33,418 nt of DNA from the NCBI RefSeq assembly GCF_015207065.1, contig NZ_JADEXP010000026.1:1-33418 (forward strand). Reading direction: 5' to 3'. Numbering within the stretch: the first letter of the stretch is position 1; each line of letters starts with the position of its first letter. The translations under genes were made by a program, and so were the position numbers. This document shows, piece by piece, positions 22,904 through 31,369 of the stretch. The notes beneath the pieces are model-generated. The model made no database searches. It had not been told where the DNA came from and was given only the letters and a program-made list of their open reading frames with translations. The stretch is from Leptolyngbya cf. ectocarpi LEGE 11479 (lineage in GTDB: Bacteria > Cyanobacteriota > Cyanobacteriia > Phormidesmidales > Phormidesmidaceae).

Positions 22904-23857
22904 CTAGCTGGCCAACGCGGCTAAAACCTGGTCGTGGATTTCGCCGTTACTGACAACCACACCTTGGGTATCTACAAACCGGGGCTCTTTAGAAAAGTCA
23001 AGGGGTTTACCATGCATGTCGGTCACCTTGCCACCGGCCTCTTCAATGACAAGCACCCCAGCCGCATGGTCCCAAATTTTTTCACGGTAGTTAGGATACT
23101 TAGGCGAGGGCAGTCGCAAGTAAAGCACCGCATTACCAGAAGCCACCGCACCATATTTTGCTTGACTATCCATGCGAATGGACTCAGTGGTAATGCCTGC
23201 TGCTTGTGCAATCCGGGCATGGAGTTCCTGGTCGCCATGGGCAACGCTTTCCACAAAGCGGAAGTGCTCACTATCCGACGACGAGGTCACCGAGATTTTC
23301 TCCGGGTTGCTACCATCCATGTTCATCATCAGGGCACCTTCCCCACGTACAGCAACGAATAAGATGCCAGACCGGTCGCCCAGCTTCAGCGCAGGGCAGC
23401 CTAACACCCCCACTTTAATATCGCCATCCTCAATCATGGCCAGGGCCACCGCATACTGATCGCCGCGTAAAAATCCCTTAGTGCCGTCAATGGGATCTAG
23501 GGTCCAGTAGCGGGGGCTCACATCGCCATTGCCCTGGTCAATCCAATCAGGAATCTGCGCATCGGTGGCATCGGGCAGCACTGCCTTTACATAATTCGTG
23601 ACCTGAGCCAGACGACTCGCCATATCAGGGGTTCTCAGATCGTCAGCATCTTCTTCACCGACGATGGGGTCACCCGGAAATGCATCTTTAATCATTTTGC
23701 AAACAATGGCCTGGGCACCAAAGTCAGCCACCGTTACCGGGCTTTTATCAGACTTTTCAATCGCTTCGGGGACCATCTCAGCCCGGACTTTTTCACATAC
23801 GATAGCGGCCGCCTGCACCGCTGCGATCGCAATCTCTTTTTCCTTTGCGTAAGCCAT
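22904..23857 (-). CDS. 3'(2'),5'-bisphosphate nucleotidase (inositol monophosphatase superfamily)
   Basis: 317 residues from ATG 23857; an in-frame TTG at 23869 is less likely. The metal-binding motifs are GEED (Glu68-Glu69) in PIVGEEDADDL, LDPIDGTKGFLRG (Asp121, Asp124), and WDHAAGVLVIEEAGG. The length and KSPVTVADFGAQA match the HAL2/SAL1/CysQ group, which hydrolyses the 3'-phosphate of PAP and PAPS and is inhibited by lithium and sodium. In salt-exposed cyanobacteria it protects sulfate assimilation and RNA turnover. Inositol phosphatase activity is possible but less likely. PfkB is the next gene upstream on the same strand. Confidence 0.9.
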   Translation of the reverse strand: MAYAKEKEIAIAAVQAAAIVCEKVRAEMVPEAIEKSDKSPVTVADFGAQAIVCKMIKDAFPGDPIVGEEDADDLRTPDMASRLAQVTNYVKAVLPDATDAQIPDWIDQGNGDVSPRYWTLDPIDGTKGFLRGDQYAVALAMIEDGDIKVGVLGCPALKLGDRSGILFVAVRGEGALMMNMDGSNPEKISVTSSSDSEHFRFVESVAHGDQELHARIAQAAGITTESIRMDSQAKYGAVASGNAVLYLRLPSPKYPNYREKIWDHAAGVLVIEEAGGKVTDMHGKPLDFSKEPRFVDTQGVVVSNGEIHDQVLAALAS

Positions 23858-23934
23858 AGTCAATAACAATAAAGAATTAACACAAAATAAAATGACCCCG
23901 GTACAGTCTAGCGAACCCTTTTTAGCTTTCCTTT

Positions 23935-24780
23935 TTAGCTTTTGAACAGAGAATCAGCGATCCAGGCACGGGTACCAAAATACTGACAGCTCGAACTAGC
24001 CACCTGAGCAGCCTGGGCTAGGGCCGCTAGGAAATCACCTGCCCAAGCATAGCAAAAGGCTCCATGGAAAATATCCCCGGCTCCCAGGGTATCGACGACG
24101 GCTGTAGCTGGGACTGGCAGCTCACTCACCTGTCCTTGCTCGCTAACGGTAATGGGGTGCTCCCCATGGGTAATCGCCACATAAGGTATACCCAGCCCTT
24201 GTAAATAGGTCAGGGCTGTTTGTCCATCCGGGGGCTGAAAATTAGCAGAGGCAATCACCACCGTGGCTAGGGATAGCACCTGGTCAAATCCTGGCTTCCA
24301 ACTGCCAGCATCTACCACTACTGGAATGTTGGCGCTTTGAGCCGCCATGGCCACCTGATGGCTCAATGCCATTTGATGACCGTCCAATAGCACCACGTCT
24401 ATATTGGTCAAATCTATGGGGTAGTGTTCAACCTGTAGGCCCACGGCATTGCGCGAAATAACAGCACGTTCGCCAGAGGCTGCAGACACCACAATCGATG
24501 AAACGGGCGGGGCTGTCTGTCGCTGTAGGGTTAAGTCCGTTATACCGACCCCCACGTGGGCCAGATCCTCGCGCAGGAGTGCTGTAACTGGATGTTGACC
24601 CACCGCTGCCATGATCGTAGCCGTTCCTCCCAGAGCTGAAAATGCCACAGCCGCATTGGTGGCTGGTCCCCCGGCAGCCATCATGACGTCCTGGGCGACT
24701 AGCTTTTCATTGGCCTGGGGTGGTCGTTGGGCCTGGTAGATGCAGTCTAGGGTCATCAGACCAACGAAGAGTCCTTGCAT
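23935..24780 (-). CDS. PfkB-family sugar or nucleoside kinase
   Basis: 281 residues of a ribokinase-like fold: MMAAGGPATNAAVAFSALGG near residues 33-52 (sugar-side Gly-rich loop) and DTLGAGDIFHGAFCYAW, with Asp236 in GAGD as catalytic base and anion hole. It is shorter than ribokinase, and the substrate (sugar, nucleoside or fructose derivative) is not readable. Neighbours do not settle it. It starts 77 bp from divergent rsmI, so the two share a promoter region; its stop is 77 bp before the nucleotidase start, and the pair may be co-transcribed. Confidence 0.85.
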   Translation of the reverse strand: MQGLFVGLMTLDCIYQAQRPPQANEKLVAQDVMMAAGGPATNAAVAFSALGGTATIMAAVGQHPVTALLREDLAHVGVGITDLTLQRQTAPPVSSIVVSAASGERAVISRNAVGLQVEHYPIDLTNIDVVLLDGHQMALSHQVAMAAQSANIPVVVDAGSWKPGFDQVLSLATVVIASANFQPPDGQTALTYLQGLGIPYVAITHGEHPITVSEQGQVSELPVPATAVVDTLGAGDIFHGAFCYAWAGDFLAALAQAAQVASSSCQYFGTRAWIADSLFKS

Positions 24781-24857
24781 GGTGGGTGTTTGAAATTATC
24801 TGGTACCAAAGGATTCTTACCACTTAAACTCAAAGCTAAGCATTTAGAATTCATACC

Positions 24858-25730
24858 TTGCCTGATTCCCCTTCGTCCATAGTCAACGCCTCTGGCACGC
24901 TGTATTTGGTGGCCACCCCCATTGGCAACCTTGAGGATATTACCTTTCGGGCTGTTCGTATCCTCAAAGAAGCGGACCTGATTGCTGCAGAAGATACACG
25001 CCATACGGGAAAACTGCTGCACCACTTTCAGATTGAAACACCGCAGCTGAGCTATCACGAACACAATGCTCGCTCGCGTATTCCTCAGTTGATTGAAAAG
25101 CTGCAAAATGGGCAAACGGTGGCATTGGTCAGCGATGCGGGAATGCCAGGGATTTCTGATCCGGGATATGGTCTGGTGTGTGCCTGTGCCAACGCCGGGA
25201 TTGTTGTCAGTCCGATTCCCGGTCCGGCAGCGGTGGTGAGCGCGATCGCAGCCTCGGCCCTACCGTCAGATCGATTTACGTTTGAGGGATTTTTACCGGT
25301 TAAGGGCAAGGCTCGAACAGAGCGGCTGTCACAGCTGGCGACAGAGCCCAGAACCATGGTGCTTTACGAGAGCCCTCACCGGCTACTCAAAACGCTGGCT
25401 GATTTGCAAATGCACTTGGGCAGTGACCGCCGGGTGACCGTGGCGCGGGAACTAACCAAACGCTATGAGGAGTTTTGGCGCGGGACGCTCGGTGAGGCGA
25501 TCGCGCATTTTACGGCGACTGAGCCGAGGGGAGAGTTTACGGTTGCGATCTCAGGCCACACCGCGACTCCTCAGACTATTTCTCAAGCTGATTTATTGCA
25601 GCAGCTAGAAGAGCTAATTTCCCAAGGTCTTTCCCCATCTAAGGCCAGCCGTCAGCTAGCTCAGGAAACAGGCCTTTCTAAACGAGAGATTTATCAGCTG
25701 AGCTTAACCATGAAACAAGAAGACGGGTAA
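24858..25730 (+). CDS. rsmI: 16S rRNA (cytidine1402-2'-O)-methyltransferase
   Basis: 290 residues. GTLYLVATPIGNLEDITFRA and AAEDTRHTGKLL form the SAM-binding N-terminus; VSDAGMPGISDPG (about 90-102) and PIPGPAAVVSAI define the tetrapyrrole-methylase fold of RsmI, followed by GFLPVKGKAR and YESPHRL. It methylates ribose of C1402 at the ribosomal P site. There is no ATG; the start is TTG 24858, because an in-frame TAA at 24837-24839 leaves only seven codons before it. The C-terminus (LSKREIYQLSLTMK) is complete. The terminator at 25745-25782 follows. Confidence 0.97.
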   Translation: MPDSPSSIVNASGTLYLVATPIGNLEDITFRAVRILKEADLIAAEDTRHTGKLLHHFQIETPQLSYHEHNARSRIPQLIEKLQNGQTVALVSDAGMPGISDPGYGLVCACANAGIVVSPIPGPAAVVSAIAASALPSDRFTFEGFLPVKGKARTERLSQLATEPRTMVLYESPHRLLKTLADLQMHLGSDRRVTVARELTKRYEEFWRGTLGEAIAHFTATEPRGEFTVAISGHTATPQTISQADLLQQLEELISQGLSPSKASRQLAQETGLSKREIYQLSLTMKQEDG

Positions 25731-25744
25731 ATTTTGAAATCCGC

Positions 25745-25782
25745 AAACGGTAGAGGCGTTCCATGGAATACCTCTACCGTTT
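25745..25782. terminator. bidirectional terminator between rsmI and the possible acetyltransferase
   Basis: AAACGGTAGAGG (25745-25756) and CCTCTACCGTTT (25771-25782), a perfect 12-bp stem with a 14-nt loop that itself contains a TTCCATGGAA palindrome. A/T-rich flanks lie on both sides, between two convergent genes. Confidence 0.85.
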
Positions 25783-25795
25783 GATTTTCCTAGTT

Positions 25796-26296
25796 TTACC
25801 CCTCCGGTAATGCAAACCATTCATCCCAGCTCGTATCACGTCCTGGAAATCCCACCGACTCAAAGGGCCAAGCATCGGCTAGCCACTGCCTAACATCGGC
25901 AAACAAACGATCTTCTAAACCACTGGCCAGCTCACTTTGCCTGGCCCAAAGCAATGCATAGGCATCATAGCCCTCACGATCCGATGGATAAAAATACACG
26001 CAGCCCAGACAGCAAGTCTCATCCAGGCTCATCAGGGTGTAAGCAAACGATGTCCGCCGTTGAAACTCTTTTTGATGCCAGCCTAGGTCGATTAAATCTT
26101 GCTCTAACGTTAGTCCATCGGGCCAGGTGCTAGGTGGTGGAAAAATGCCCTTGAGATGGTCTGCACTGGTGACAACGGCATCAAAGTCTTTCACCACATC
26201 GTTGACCGTTAACATACGCAGGCGATACTCACCGGTTTCAAGCACCGCTGGCACCTCAAACTCTTTTGGTACAAATGATAAAGAAGTAGTGCACAC
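25796..26296 (-). CDS. possible GNAT-like acetyltransferase
   Basis: 166 residues with no signal peptide or membrane segment. The middle reads FAYTLMSLDETCCLGCVYFY, which resembles the strand-bulge-strand of GNAT acetyltransferases where a (G)C-x-Y follows the first strand. The last third (SELASGLEDRLFADVRQWL) would be the helix after it. The canonical R/Q-x-x-G-x-G/A acetyl-CoA loop is not evident, so catalytic function is uncertain. It is close to the terminator shared with rsmI. It could equally be a general stress protein of unknown role. Confidence 0.45.
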   Translation of the reverse strand: MCTTSLSFVPKEFEVPAVLETGEYRLRMLTVNDVVKDFDAVVTSADHLKGIFPPPSTWPDGLTLEQDLIDLGWHQKEFQRRTSFAYTLMSLDETCCLGCVYFYPSDREGYDAYALLWARQSELASGLEDRLFADVRQWLADAWPFESVGFPGRDTSWDEWFALPEG

Positions 26297-26370
26297 GTTA
26301 AAATTTCTGCTGTAGCGCTTTTAGCATTGTATTTGAGATATCTACTATATGTAGCCTCCTAGAGGCCATA

Positions 26371-26961
26371 TTAGCTTTGCTGCCTAGCTCGTTGTTTAAT
26401 CGATTGAAAGTCGCGGTTGATCTCAACCCACAGGGACTTATTGAGCGGGTCGGTTTTGAGGGCTTTGTCTAGATAGATGCGAGCTTTTTTTAACTGGCCT
26501 TGATTGATCAGCTCACGGCCCCAGCGTTGGTAGGTGATCGCCTGCCACTGACGCACTTCTGGATCTTGGGTAATGCGCTGGGCTAATCCTTCGACCAGTG
26601 CGATCGCACGAGGATACTTCTGCTGCTTAAGCAACATCTGTAGCTGCCCATAGGAATCCTGCTTTAACTTTTGCTCATGGGCCGATAACCCTGGATTGGT
26701 CTGGACCGGGCTGGGAGCGTCCTCCATCGGCTCATCTTCGGAGCTATCTTCTTCTGGCTCTTCCGGTTCCTCCGGCTGAAAGACCGCTAATAGCGCCTCA
26801 TAGGCCTTAGTCACCTTAATAAAACGATCCTGCGCCTGCTGATCGTTCGGATTTACATCCGGATGATATTTACGCGCCAGTTTCCGGTAGGCTGCCTTAA
26901 CATCGTCAAAAGACGCCCCCGTCCGTAACCCCAATGTCCGGTAATAGTCAGCTAACCCCAT
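26371..26961 (-). CDS. J-domain protein with TPR-like tail
   Basis: 196 residues from ATG 26961; the longer frame from 26994 is less likely, because ADYYRTLGL normally sits two or three residues from the start. The J domain (about 1-70) has [20 protein letters not shown] with the HPD triad that stimulates DnaK ATPase. An acidic Glu/Pro linker follows (about 74-95), then helices (about 105-195: [57 protein letters not shown]), which resemble a TPR pair. There is no Gly/Phe region or zinc finger, so this is a class III co-chaperone that probably recruits a partner. It precedes clpP3 on the same strand. Confidence 0.88.
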   Translation of the reverse strand: MGLADYYRTLGLRTGASFDDVKAAYRKLARKYHPDVNPNDQQAQDRFIKVTKAYEALLAVFQPEEPEEPEEDSSEDEPMEDAPSPVQTNPGLSAHEQKLKQDSYGQLQMLLKQQKYPRAIALVEGLAQRITQDPEVRQWQAITYQRWGRELINQGQLKKARIYLDKALKTDPLNKSLWVEINRDFQSIKQRARQQS

Positions 26962-27044
26962 GGCACCCACAAAAACTGTCCCAGATTCTGCCATTAAAAC
27001 GCAGAATCTGAGTAGCTCATACGCTGATTAAAGGTTCTCGTTAT

Positions 27045-27641
27045 TTAAACCCGCTCCTCAATCACCCGATCAATCAGGCCATAGGTCTTGGCGTCTTCTG
27101 CCGACATAAAATTATCGCGGTCCGTATCTTTTTCGATTTGCTCAAGGGTTTGCCCCGTGTGCTCCGACATCAGGCCGTTCAAGCGATGCTTGATCTGCAC
27201 AATGTGGTTGGCCTCAATCTCAATATCAGTAGCCTGGCGTCGGCCAACACCGCCCAGAGGCTGGTGGATCATAATCCGTGAGTGGGGTAGTGCTAAGCGT
27301 TTGCCGGGGGTGCCAGCACACAGTAAAAATGACCCCATGGACGCCGCCAAACCAACACAGATGGTGACCACCTCTGATTTGATGTAGCGCATCGTATCGT
27401 AGATGGCCATACCGGCTGTGACCGAGCCACCGGGAGAGTTGATATATAAGTAAATCGGCTTAGTCGGATCGTCAGAATCGAGATAGAGCATGTAAGCCAC
27501 AATGGCATTGGCGATGCCGTCAGTGACTTCTTCGGTTAAAAAGATAATGCGTTCTCGAAACAGCCGTTCATAGATGCTGATCCACTGTTCGTAGGTGCTG
27601 CCGGGTAGACGATAGGGAACGCTGGGAATACCAATAGGCAT
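27045..27641 (-). CDS. clpP3: ATP-dependent Clp protease proteolytic subunit ClpP3
   Basis: 198 residues with a complete triad: Ser101 in [11 protein letters not shown], His126 in IMIHQPLGG, Asp176 in TDRDNFMS. The N-terminus [15 protein letters not shown] and the [12 protein letters not shown] segment identify the cyanobacterial ClpP3 branch, which forms a mixed ring with ClpR and works with ClpC and ClpS. It is the third gene of a leftward cluster, after clpR and a second dead paralogue, with a 49-nt gap before it. Catalysis in the mixed ring would come only from this subunit. Confidence 0.95.
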   Translation of the reverse strand: MPIGIPSVPYRLPGSTYEQWISIYERLFRERIIFLTEEVTDGIANAIVAYMLYLDSDDPTKPIYLYINSPGGSVTAGMAIYDTMRYIKSEVVTICVGLAASMGSFLLCAGTPGKRLALPHSRIMIHQPLGGVGRRQATDIEIEANHIVQIKHRLNGLMSEHTGQTLEQIEKDTDRDNFMSAEDAKTYGLIDRVIEERV

Positions 27642-27690
27642 GGGTTTCTTGGGGTAAGGAGTTTACAAATAATTTACGGAGAGATCTCAG

Positions 27691-28329
27691 CTATGCCGGT
27701 TTCTCAATCACCCGGTCGATCAGGCCATACTCAATGGCTTCCTGGGGCGTCAGATAAAACATCCGCTCCATAGATTTATGGACCGCGTCTTCTGATTGAC
27801 CGGTATTTTCACTCAACAGCTTGGTAATCAAAGAGGTTTTGCTAAGAACTTCGTCAGCGTTGAGTTCAATGTCAGTGGCCTGTCCTCGAGTACCGCTGTA
27901 GGGATGCATCAGGGCAATGGATGAATTTGGCAGGCTAGAGCGCTTGCCTTTGGCTCCGCAGGATAGCAATACAGCCGCCATGCCAATGGCTTGTCCCATG
28001 CAGATGGTAATCACCTCTGATTTGATGTGGCGCATGGTGTCATAAACTGCCAGACCCGCTGTAATAGACATCATGCCAGCTGAGCCGTCGGCCATCCCTG
28101 CCATGACTGGATCACCCAGGGAATTGACATACATATAGATCGGTTTGCCCGCGTCTTCAGAATCCAGGTAAAGCAGGGCTGAGATCAGTGAATTGGCAAC
28201 ACCATCCGTCAAAGGCTGGTTTAAGAACAAGATCCGTTCTTGGCTCATGCGCGTGTAGATATTTACCCAGGCCCACTGGCGGCTGCCGGGTAAATTGTAG
28301 GGCACTCGCATCGGACGTTCTACAGACAT
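27691..28329 (-). CDS. second catalytically dead Clp subunit (ClpR-like)
   Basis: 212 residues of ClpP fold with the N-terminus MRVPYNLPGSRQWAWVNIYT, a ClpP3-like start. All three triad positions are lost: Gly116 replaces Ser (MGQAIGMAAVLL), Met141 replaces His (SSIALMHPYSG), and Met190 replaces Asp (SMERMFYLT). The substrate-handling loop carries an insertion of about 14 residues (MADGSAGMMSITAG, 79-92) between VNSLGDPV and AVYDTMR, where ClpP3 has the short [11 protein letters not shown]. It is probably a structural ring subunit. It starts two bases after the clpR stop, so it is translationally coupled to it. Family origin looks like a ClpP3 duplicate that lost activity. Confidence 0.92.
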   Translation of the reverse strand: MSVERPMRVPYNLPGSRQWAWVNIYTRMSQERILFLNQPLTDGVANSLISALLYLDSEDAGKPIYMYVNSLGDPVMAGMADGSAGMMSITAGLAVYDTMRHIKSEVITICMGQAIGMAAVLLSCGAKGKRSSLPNSSIALMHPYSGTRGQATDIELNADEVLSKTSLITKLLSENTGQSEDAVHKSMERMFYLTPQEAIEYGLIDRVIEKPA

Positions 28330-28331
28330 AA

Positions 28332-29024
28332 CTAACCAATACCTGCCGGGATTTGCTTGGGTAGGTCCTTGGTGCTCTCTAGGACCCGATCAATCAGACC
28401 GTATTCCTTGGCTTCCTGGGGGGTGAGATAGAACATACGGTCTGTGTCTTTCTGCAGTTTTTCTGGGGTTTGCCCGGTGCAGTGGGACAGGATATCTAGG
28501 GTAGCTTCGCGGTTGGCCAGGACTTCCTTAGCTCGAATTTGGATATCAGTGGCCTGACCTTGGGCTCCAGTACGGGGCTGGTTGAGGACAATTGTGGCGT
28601 TGGGCAAGCTGGCGCGGAAGCCCTTTGTGCCAGAGGCCAAAATCATAGAGGCTGTGCCCATGGCCTGACCAATGCAGATGGTGTGCACGGGGGGACGAAT
28701 GTAGCGCATGGTGTCGCAAATAGCGAACGCCTCTGTCTCAAATCCGAGGGCATCGCCGGTATACCAGGATGTGCCAGTGGAGTTGATATAGAAGTAAATC
28801 GGTTTCTCGGGGTCGTCAAACTCTAGGTAGAGCAGCTGGGCGATAATCAGCCGTGTCACATCCATGCCCATTTGACGCTTGTAGTCGTCTGACGATACTA
28901 GAGGCGTCCCCAAATAGACAATCCGCTCTTTGAGGAGGAGCGATTGTAAATCGGGAGGTGGGGTGCGAAAAGCGGCATCCCCGCCGTAGTAAGGCGCCTG
29001 TACGGCTTTGATATTAGAACTCAT
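28332..29024 (-). CDS. clpR: Clp protease non-proteolytic subunit ClpR
   Basis: 230 residues with the N-terminus AVQAPYYGGDAAFRTPPPDL and the loop STGTSWYTGDALGFETEAFA, both diagnostic of cyanobacterial ClpR. The catalytic residues are replaced: Gly123 for Ser (IGQAMGTASM), Asn148 for His (IVLNQPRTG) and Met197 for Asp (DTDRMFYLT). ClpR cannot cleave but is an obligatory member of the ClpP3/R ring in Synechococcus. It heads the three-gene leftward cluster; its promoter lies in the 442-bp gap shared with the divergent VWA gene. Confidence 0.95.
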   Translation of the reverse strand: MSSNIKAVQAPYYGGDAAFRTPPPDLQSLLLKERIVYLGTPLVSSDDYKRQMGMDVTRLIIAQLLYLEFDDPEKPIYFYINSTGTSWYTGDALGFETEAFAICDTMRYIRPPVHTICIGQAMGTASMILASGTKGFRASLPNATIVLNQPRTGAQGQATDIQIRAKEVLANREATLDILSHCTGQTPEKLQKDTDRMFYLTPQEAKEYGLIDRVLESTKDLPKQIPAGIG

Positions 29025-29466
29025 AGACCCAGTTAGCCCTCTGTGGTGTCAGCTGTTCACCTTGCAAACGTTTTTGGCCAGTAGCCTGAGTGTTACAGGA
29101 TATTGACGTCTACATAGTGTAGCTTGCTCTGAACCAGCTCGCAGGCCATGAATTTGGGGGATATCCGCCCATGGTGTCTATGAAAAAAGTAGGTTAGAAA
29201 AACCTGATCGGCATACATAATTGCCGCTGCTTTAAGGAATTGGGTGTGCCCTTTTGTAGCTCTTATCCTGCGGTCTTTATCTGGCTGTGGAGGAATGTGT
29301 CGGTCTGATCTTTTGGTCTATGGAAAGGTTACGTAAGATATATGCAGCTACAAGCGGCAAATTTGCCGATTATGGCGGGCGTTTTTAAGCAAATTGGGAC
29401 AGTGTTTTTAGGACGAACATTCTTTAGAACTAGATCAGCAGCGCTATTGGCAGGAAACCTAACTCT
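29025..29466. other. divergent intergenic region, clpR / VWA gene
   Basis: 442 bp hold the promoters of clpR (leftward) and the VWA gene (rightward; AGGAAACC before its ATG is a plausible ribosome site). I see a small GGCAAATTTGCC palindrome near 29357 and no coding frame. Confidence 0.45.
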
Positions 29467-30693
29467 ATGAAAGCTAACGTGCAGTGGTCCATTAGCGATC
29501 GCAACCTAGACACCCATCAAACCAGTAGTCAGCGACACTTGGCCATTGCCGTACAAGCGGCTAGCACTGAGCGCCCTCCACTCAACCTATGTTTGATTCT
29601 GGACCAAAGCGGCTCCATGGCAGGATCGCCCATCAAAACTGTCCGTACCGCCGCCAAAAAAATTGTCGATAGCCTGTCTCCCCAGGACCGGATTTCCATT
29701 ATTTCCTTTGATCATCAGGCGCAGCTGGTCGTTCCCAACCAGCAGGTTACCGATCCGACGACGCTCAAACAAGCGATCGATGGCATTCGCGCTGGCGGCG
29801 GCACCGCCATTGATGCCGGGCTAAAGCTAGGTATCTCAGAAGTGGCCAAGGGCAAAACAGGGACCGTATCCCAGATTTTTCTGCTCACCGATGGCGAAAA
29901 TGAACATGGCGACAATCAGCTCTGTCTGCAGCTAGCCACACTGGCCGTGAACTATAGTTTTACCGTCAGCACCCTGGGCTTTGGCGATCATTGGAACCAG
30001 GACGTCCTAGAGCAGCTGGCCGATGCCGGGAACGGCAGCCTCGCCTATATCCAAAACCCTGAGGCGGCGATCCAAGAGTTTAGCCGTCTATTTAGCCGAG
30101 TCCAGGCCGTTAGTCTCACCAATGCGTACCTTGTCCTGACGCTACAGCCGTCCGTCCGTCTTGCCGAACTCAAACCCATCGCCCAGGTTCTGCCTGAAAC
30201 GATTGAACTCGATGTCCGACGTGAGGGCGAACAAGCCATTGTTCGTTTGGGGGACCTGATGACCAATACCCCTCGCGTTATTTTGGCGAACTTATATGTG
30301 GCTCAACTGCCGCCGGGTCTGCACCCCATTGCCTCTGTCCAGGTGCAGTATGATGACCCCGCCCTTGGTAGTTCCCTTTCCACTGACAACGCTGTCATTG
30401 ATGTTACAGCTCAGACAGACTATCAGCCCCAGCCGGACCCTCAGGTTCAGCAATACACCCTGGCGTTAGCTAAATATCGTCAAACCCAAATCGCTGAAAC
30501 TAAGCTTCAAGCGGGCGATCGCACGGGTGCAATTACCATGCTGCAGTCCGCCACCCAAACCGCTATTCAAATGGGTGACCAAAACGCTGCTACTGTTTTG
30601 CAGGAAAATGTTACCCAGCTACAAACAGGGCAAGATTTATCAGAGCAGGCTAAGAAGAAAACACGCATTGCTTCTAAAACAATTTTGCAGTAG
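29467..30693 (+). CDS. von Willebrand factor A domain protein
   Basis: 408 residues with no signal peptide or membrane helix. The VWA domain (about 38-225) has an intact MIDAS metal site: D46-x-SGS in LCLILDQSGSMAG, Thr113 in GGGTAIDAGL, and Asp142 in LLTDGENEHGD. After it comes a beta-rich region (about 228-315) and a C-terminal helical stretch with a TPR-like repeat feel (KYRQTQIAETKLQAGDRTGA). Cytosolic bacterial VWA proteins often act as cochaperones or in metal insertion or stress pathways with a MoxR ATPase; none is nearby. The role is unknown. A weak hairpin at 30745-30775 follows. Confidence 0.88.
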   Translation: MKANVQWSISDRNLDTHQTSSQRHLAIAVQAASTERPPLNLCLILDQSGSMAGSPIKTVRTAAKKIVDSLSPQDRISIISFDHQAQLVVPNQQVTDPTTLKQAIDGIRAGGGTAIDAGLKLGISEVAKGKTGTVSQIFLLTDGENEHGDNQLCLQLATLAVNYSFTVSTLGFGDHWNQDVLEQLADAGNGSLAYIQNPEAAIQEFSRLFSRVQAVSLTNAYLVLTLQPSVRLAELKPIAQVLPETIELDVRREGEQAIVRLGDLMTNTPRVILANLYVAQLPPGLHPIASVQVQYDDPALGSSLSTDNAVIDVTAQTDYQPQPDPQVQQYTLALAKYRQTQIAETKLQAGDRTGAITMLQSATQTAIQMGDQNAATVLQENVTQLQTGQDLSEQAKKKTRIASKTILQ

Positions 30694-30744
30694 CTATGCG
30701 GTAAAGCTAAAACTTGATTGCAGACAGTGGTGAGAGAAGCTAGC

Positions 30745-30775
30745 CAGCAGGATGGTCACAACACCCACCCTGCTG
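30745..30775. terminator. weak candidate terminator after the VWA gene
   Basis: CAGCAGG (30745-30751) and CCTGCTG (30769-30775), a 7-bp stem with a 17-nt loop. TTTT occurs 11 bases downstream. It lies between convergent genes; a low-strength call. Confidence 0.35.
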
Positions 30776-30791
30776 ACCGATAACGGTTTTG

Positions 30792-31040
30792 CTAATTTAG
30801 CTGGATTCGCTTCATCAAAATGGCCATCACTTCGTGAGGTTGCCCGGTGGGTAAGGGCTTACTCCAGTCGTTGGGTTCGGCGTAGTTGAGCTGATGGAGT
30901 AACTGGATAGTCAGCCGGATGACGGTGGGACTGCCAAAGATGAGATGGCGCACATGGCCATACTCATAGTCGGGTAAAACGGTGGGATTGGCAGGCGGAA
31001 CTGTGGACCCGCTAGAGTCCTGGATAAATTCTTGAAACAT
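30792..31040 (-). CDS. small conserved cyanobacterial protein of unknown function
   Basis: 82 residues from ATG 31040; GGAG lies nine bases before it, which is better than the start at 31091 that would add 17 unlikely residues. There is no signal or membrane segment. DYEYGHVRHLIFGSPTVIRL (about 25-44), QLLHQLNYAEPNDWSKPLPT and GQPHEVMAILMK look like one compact helical domain with a conserved feel (NYAEPNDWS). I believe similar short proteins exist in many cyanobacteria, but I recognise no function. The upstream stretch holds several hairpins (31100-31292). Confidence 0.7.
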   Translation of the reverse strand: MFQEFIQDSSGSTVPPANPTVLPDYEYGHVRHLIFGSPTVIRLTIQLLHQLNYAEPNDWSKPLPTGQPHEVMAILMKRIQLN

Positions 31041-31091
31041 GGTGTCTTGGTTCTCCGAATATAAAATCACTGGGAGGAAACCAAGACCCAA

Positions 31092-31369
31092 TAAGGCTTA
31101 GCCACCCCGCTTGATGTAGTGCAAATCGGGGTGGCTGAGGTAAAATCAACCCCAACCGCCGGGATTGCGTAAGAATCTCGGGGGCGAGTCATCGGTACGG
31201 TGGTAGGACACCTGCCGATGGCGCTAAGAATTATTGAGCCTTGTGGGAAAGGTCACTGGTTAGCAACCTTCATATGAAGGTAATGCGGTTGCGATCGCCG
31301 TGTCAAGCCGTTGGTTACGGTTTTTGGCAAATTGCTACCGGCGCTGTGGGTCGTAAAACCAAGGCAACT
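31092..31369. other. hairpin-rich non-coding stretch between the exoprotein and the small protein
   Basis: 278 bp with no convincing gene. There are four inverted repeats. AGCCACCCCG/CGGGGTGGCT (31100-31136) is a perfect 10-bp stem. ATCGG-GGTG/CACC-CCGAT (31191-31219) has a mismatch in the middle. ACCTTCATATGAAGGT (31266-31281) is a perfect 16-bp palindrome. GCAACC/GGTTGC (31263-31292) overlaps it. A GCGATCGC lies at 31291. Leftward, this would be the 3' end of the exoprotein mRNA and the 5' leader of the small gene. Confidence 0.5.

Noticed and set aside
24756-25357. Minus-strand frames of 119 and 90 residues across rsmI.
   Set aside because: They are antisense to a confidently identified gene, with no motif.
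31092-31217. A minus-strand peptide HRQVSYHRTDDSPPRFLRNP in the hairpin-rich stretch.
   Set aside because: It is only about 25 residues, follows an in-frame TAG and has no start codon or ribosome site.
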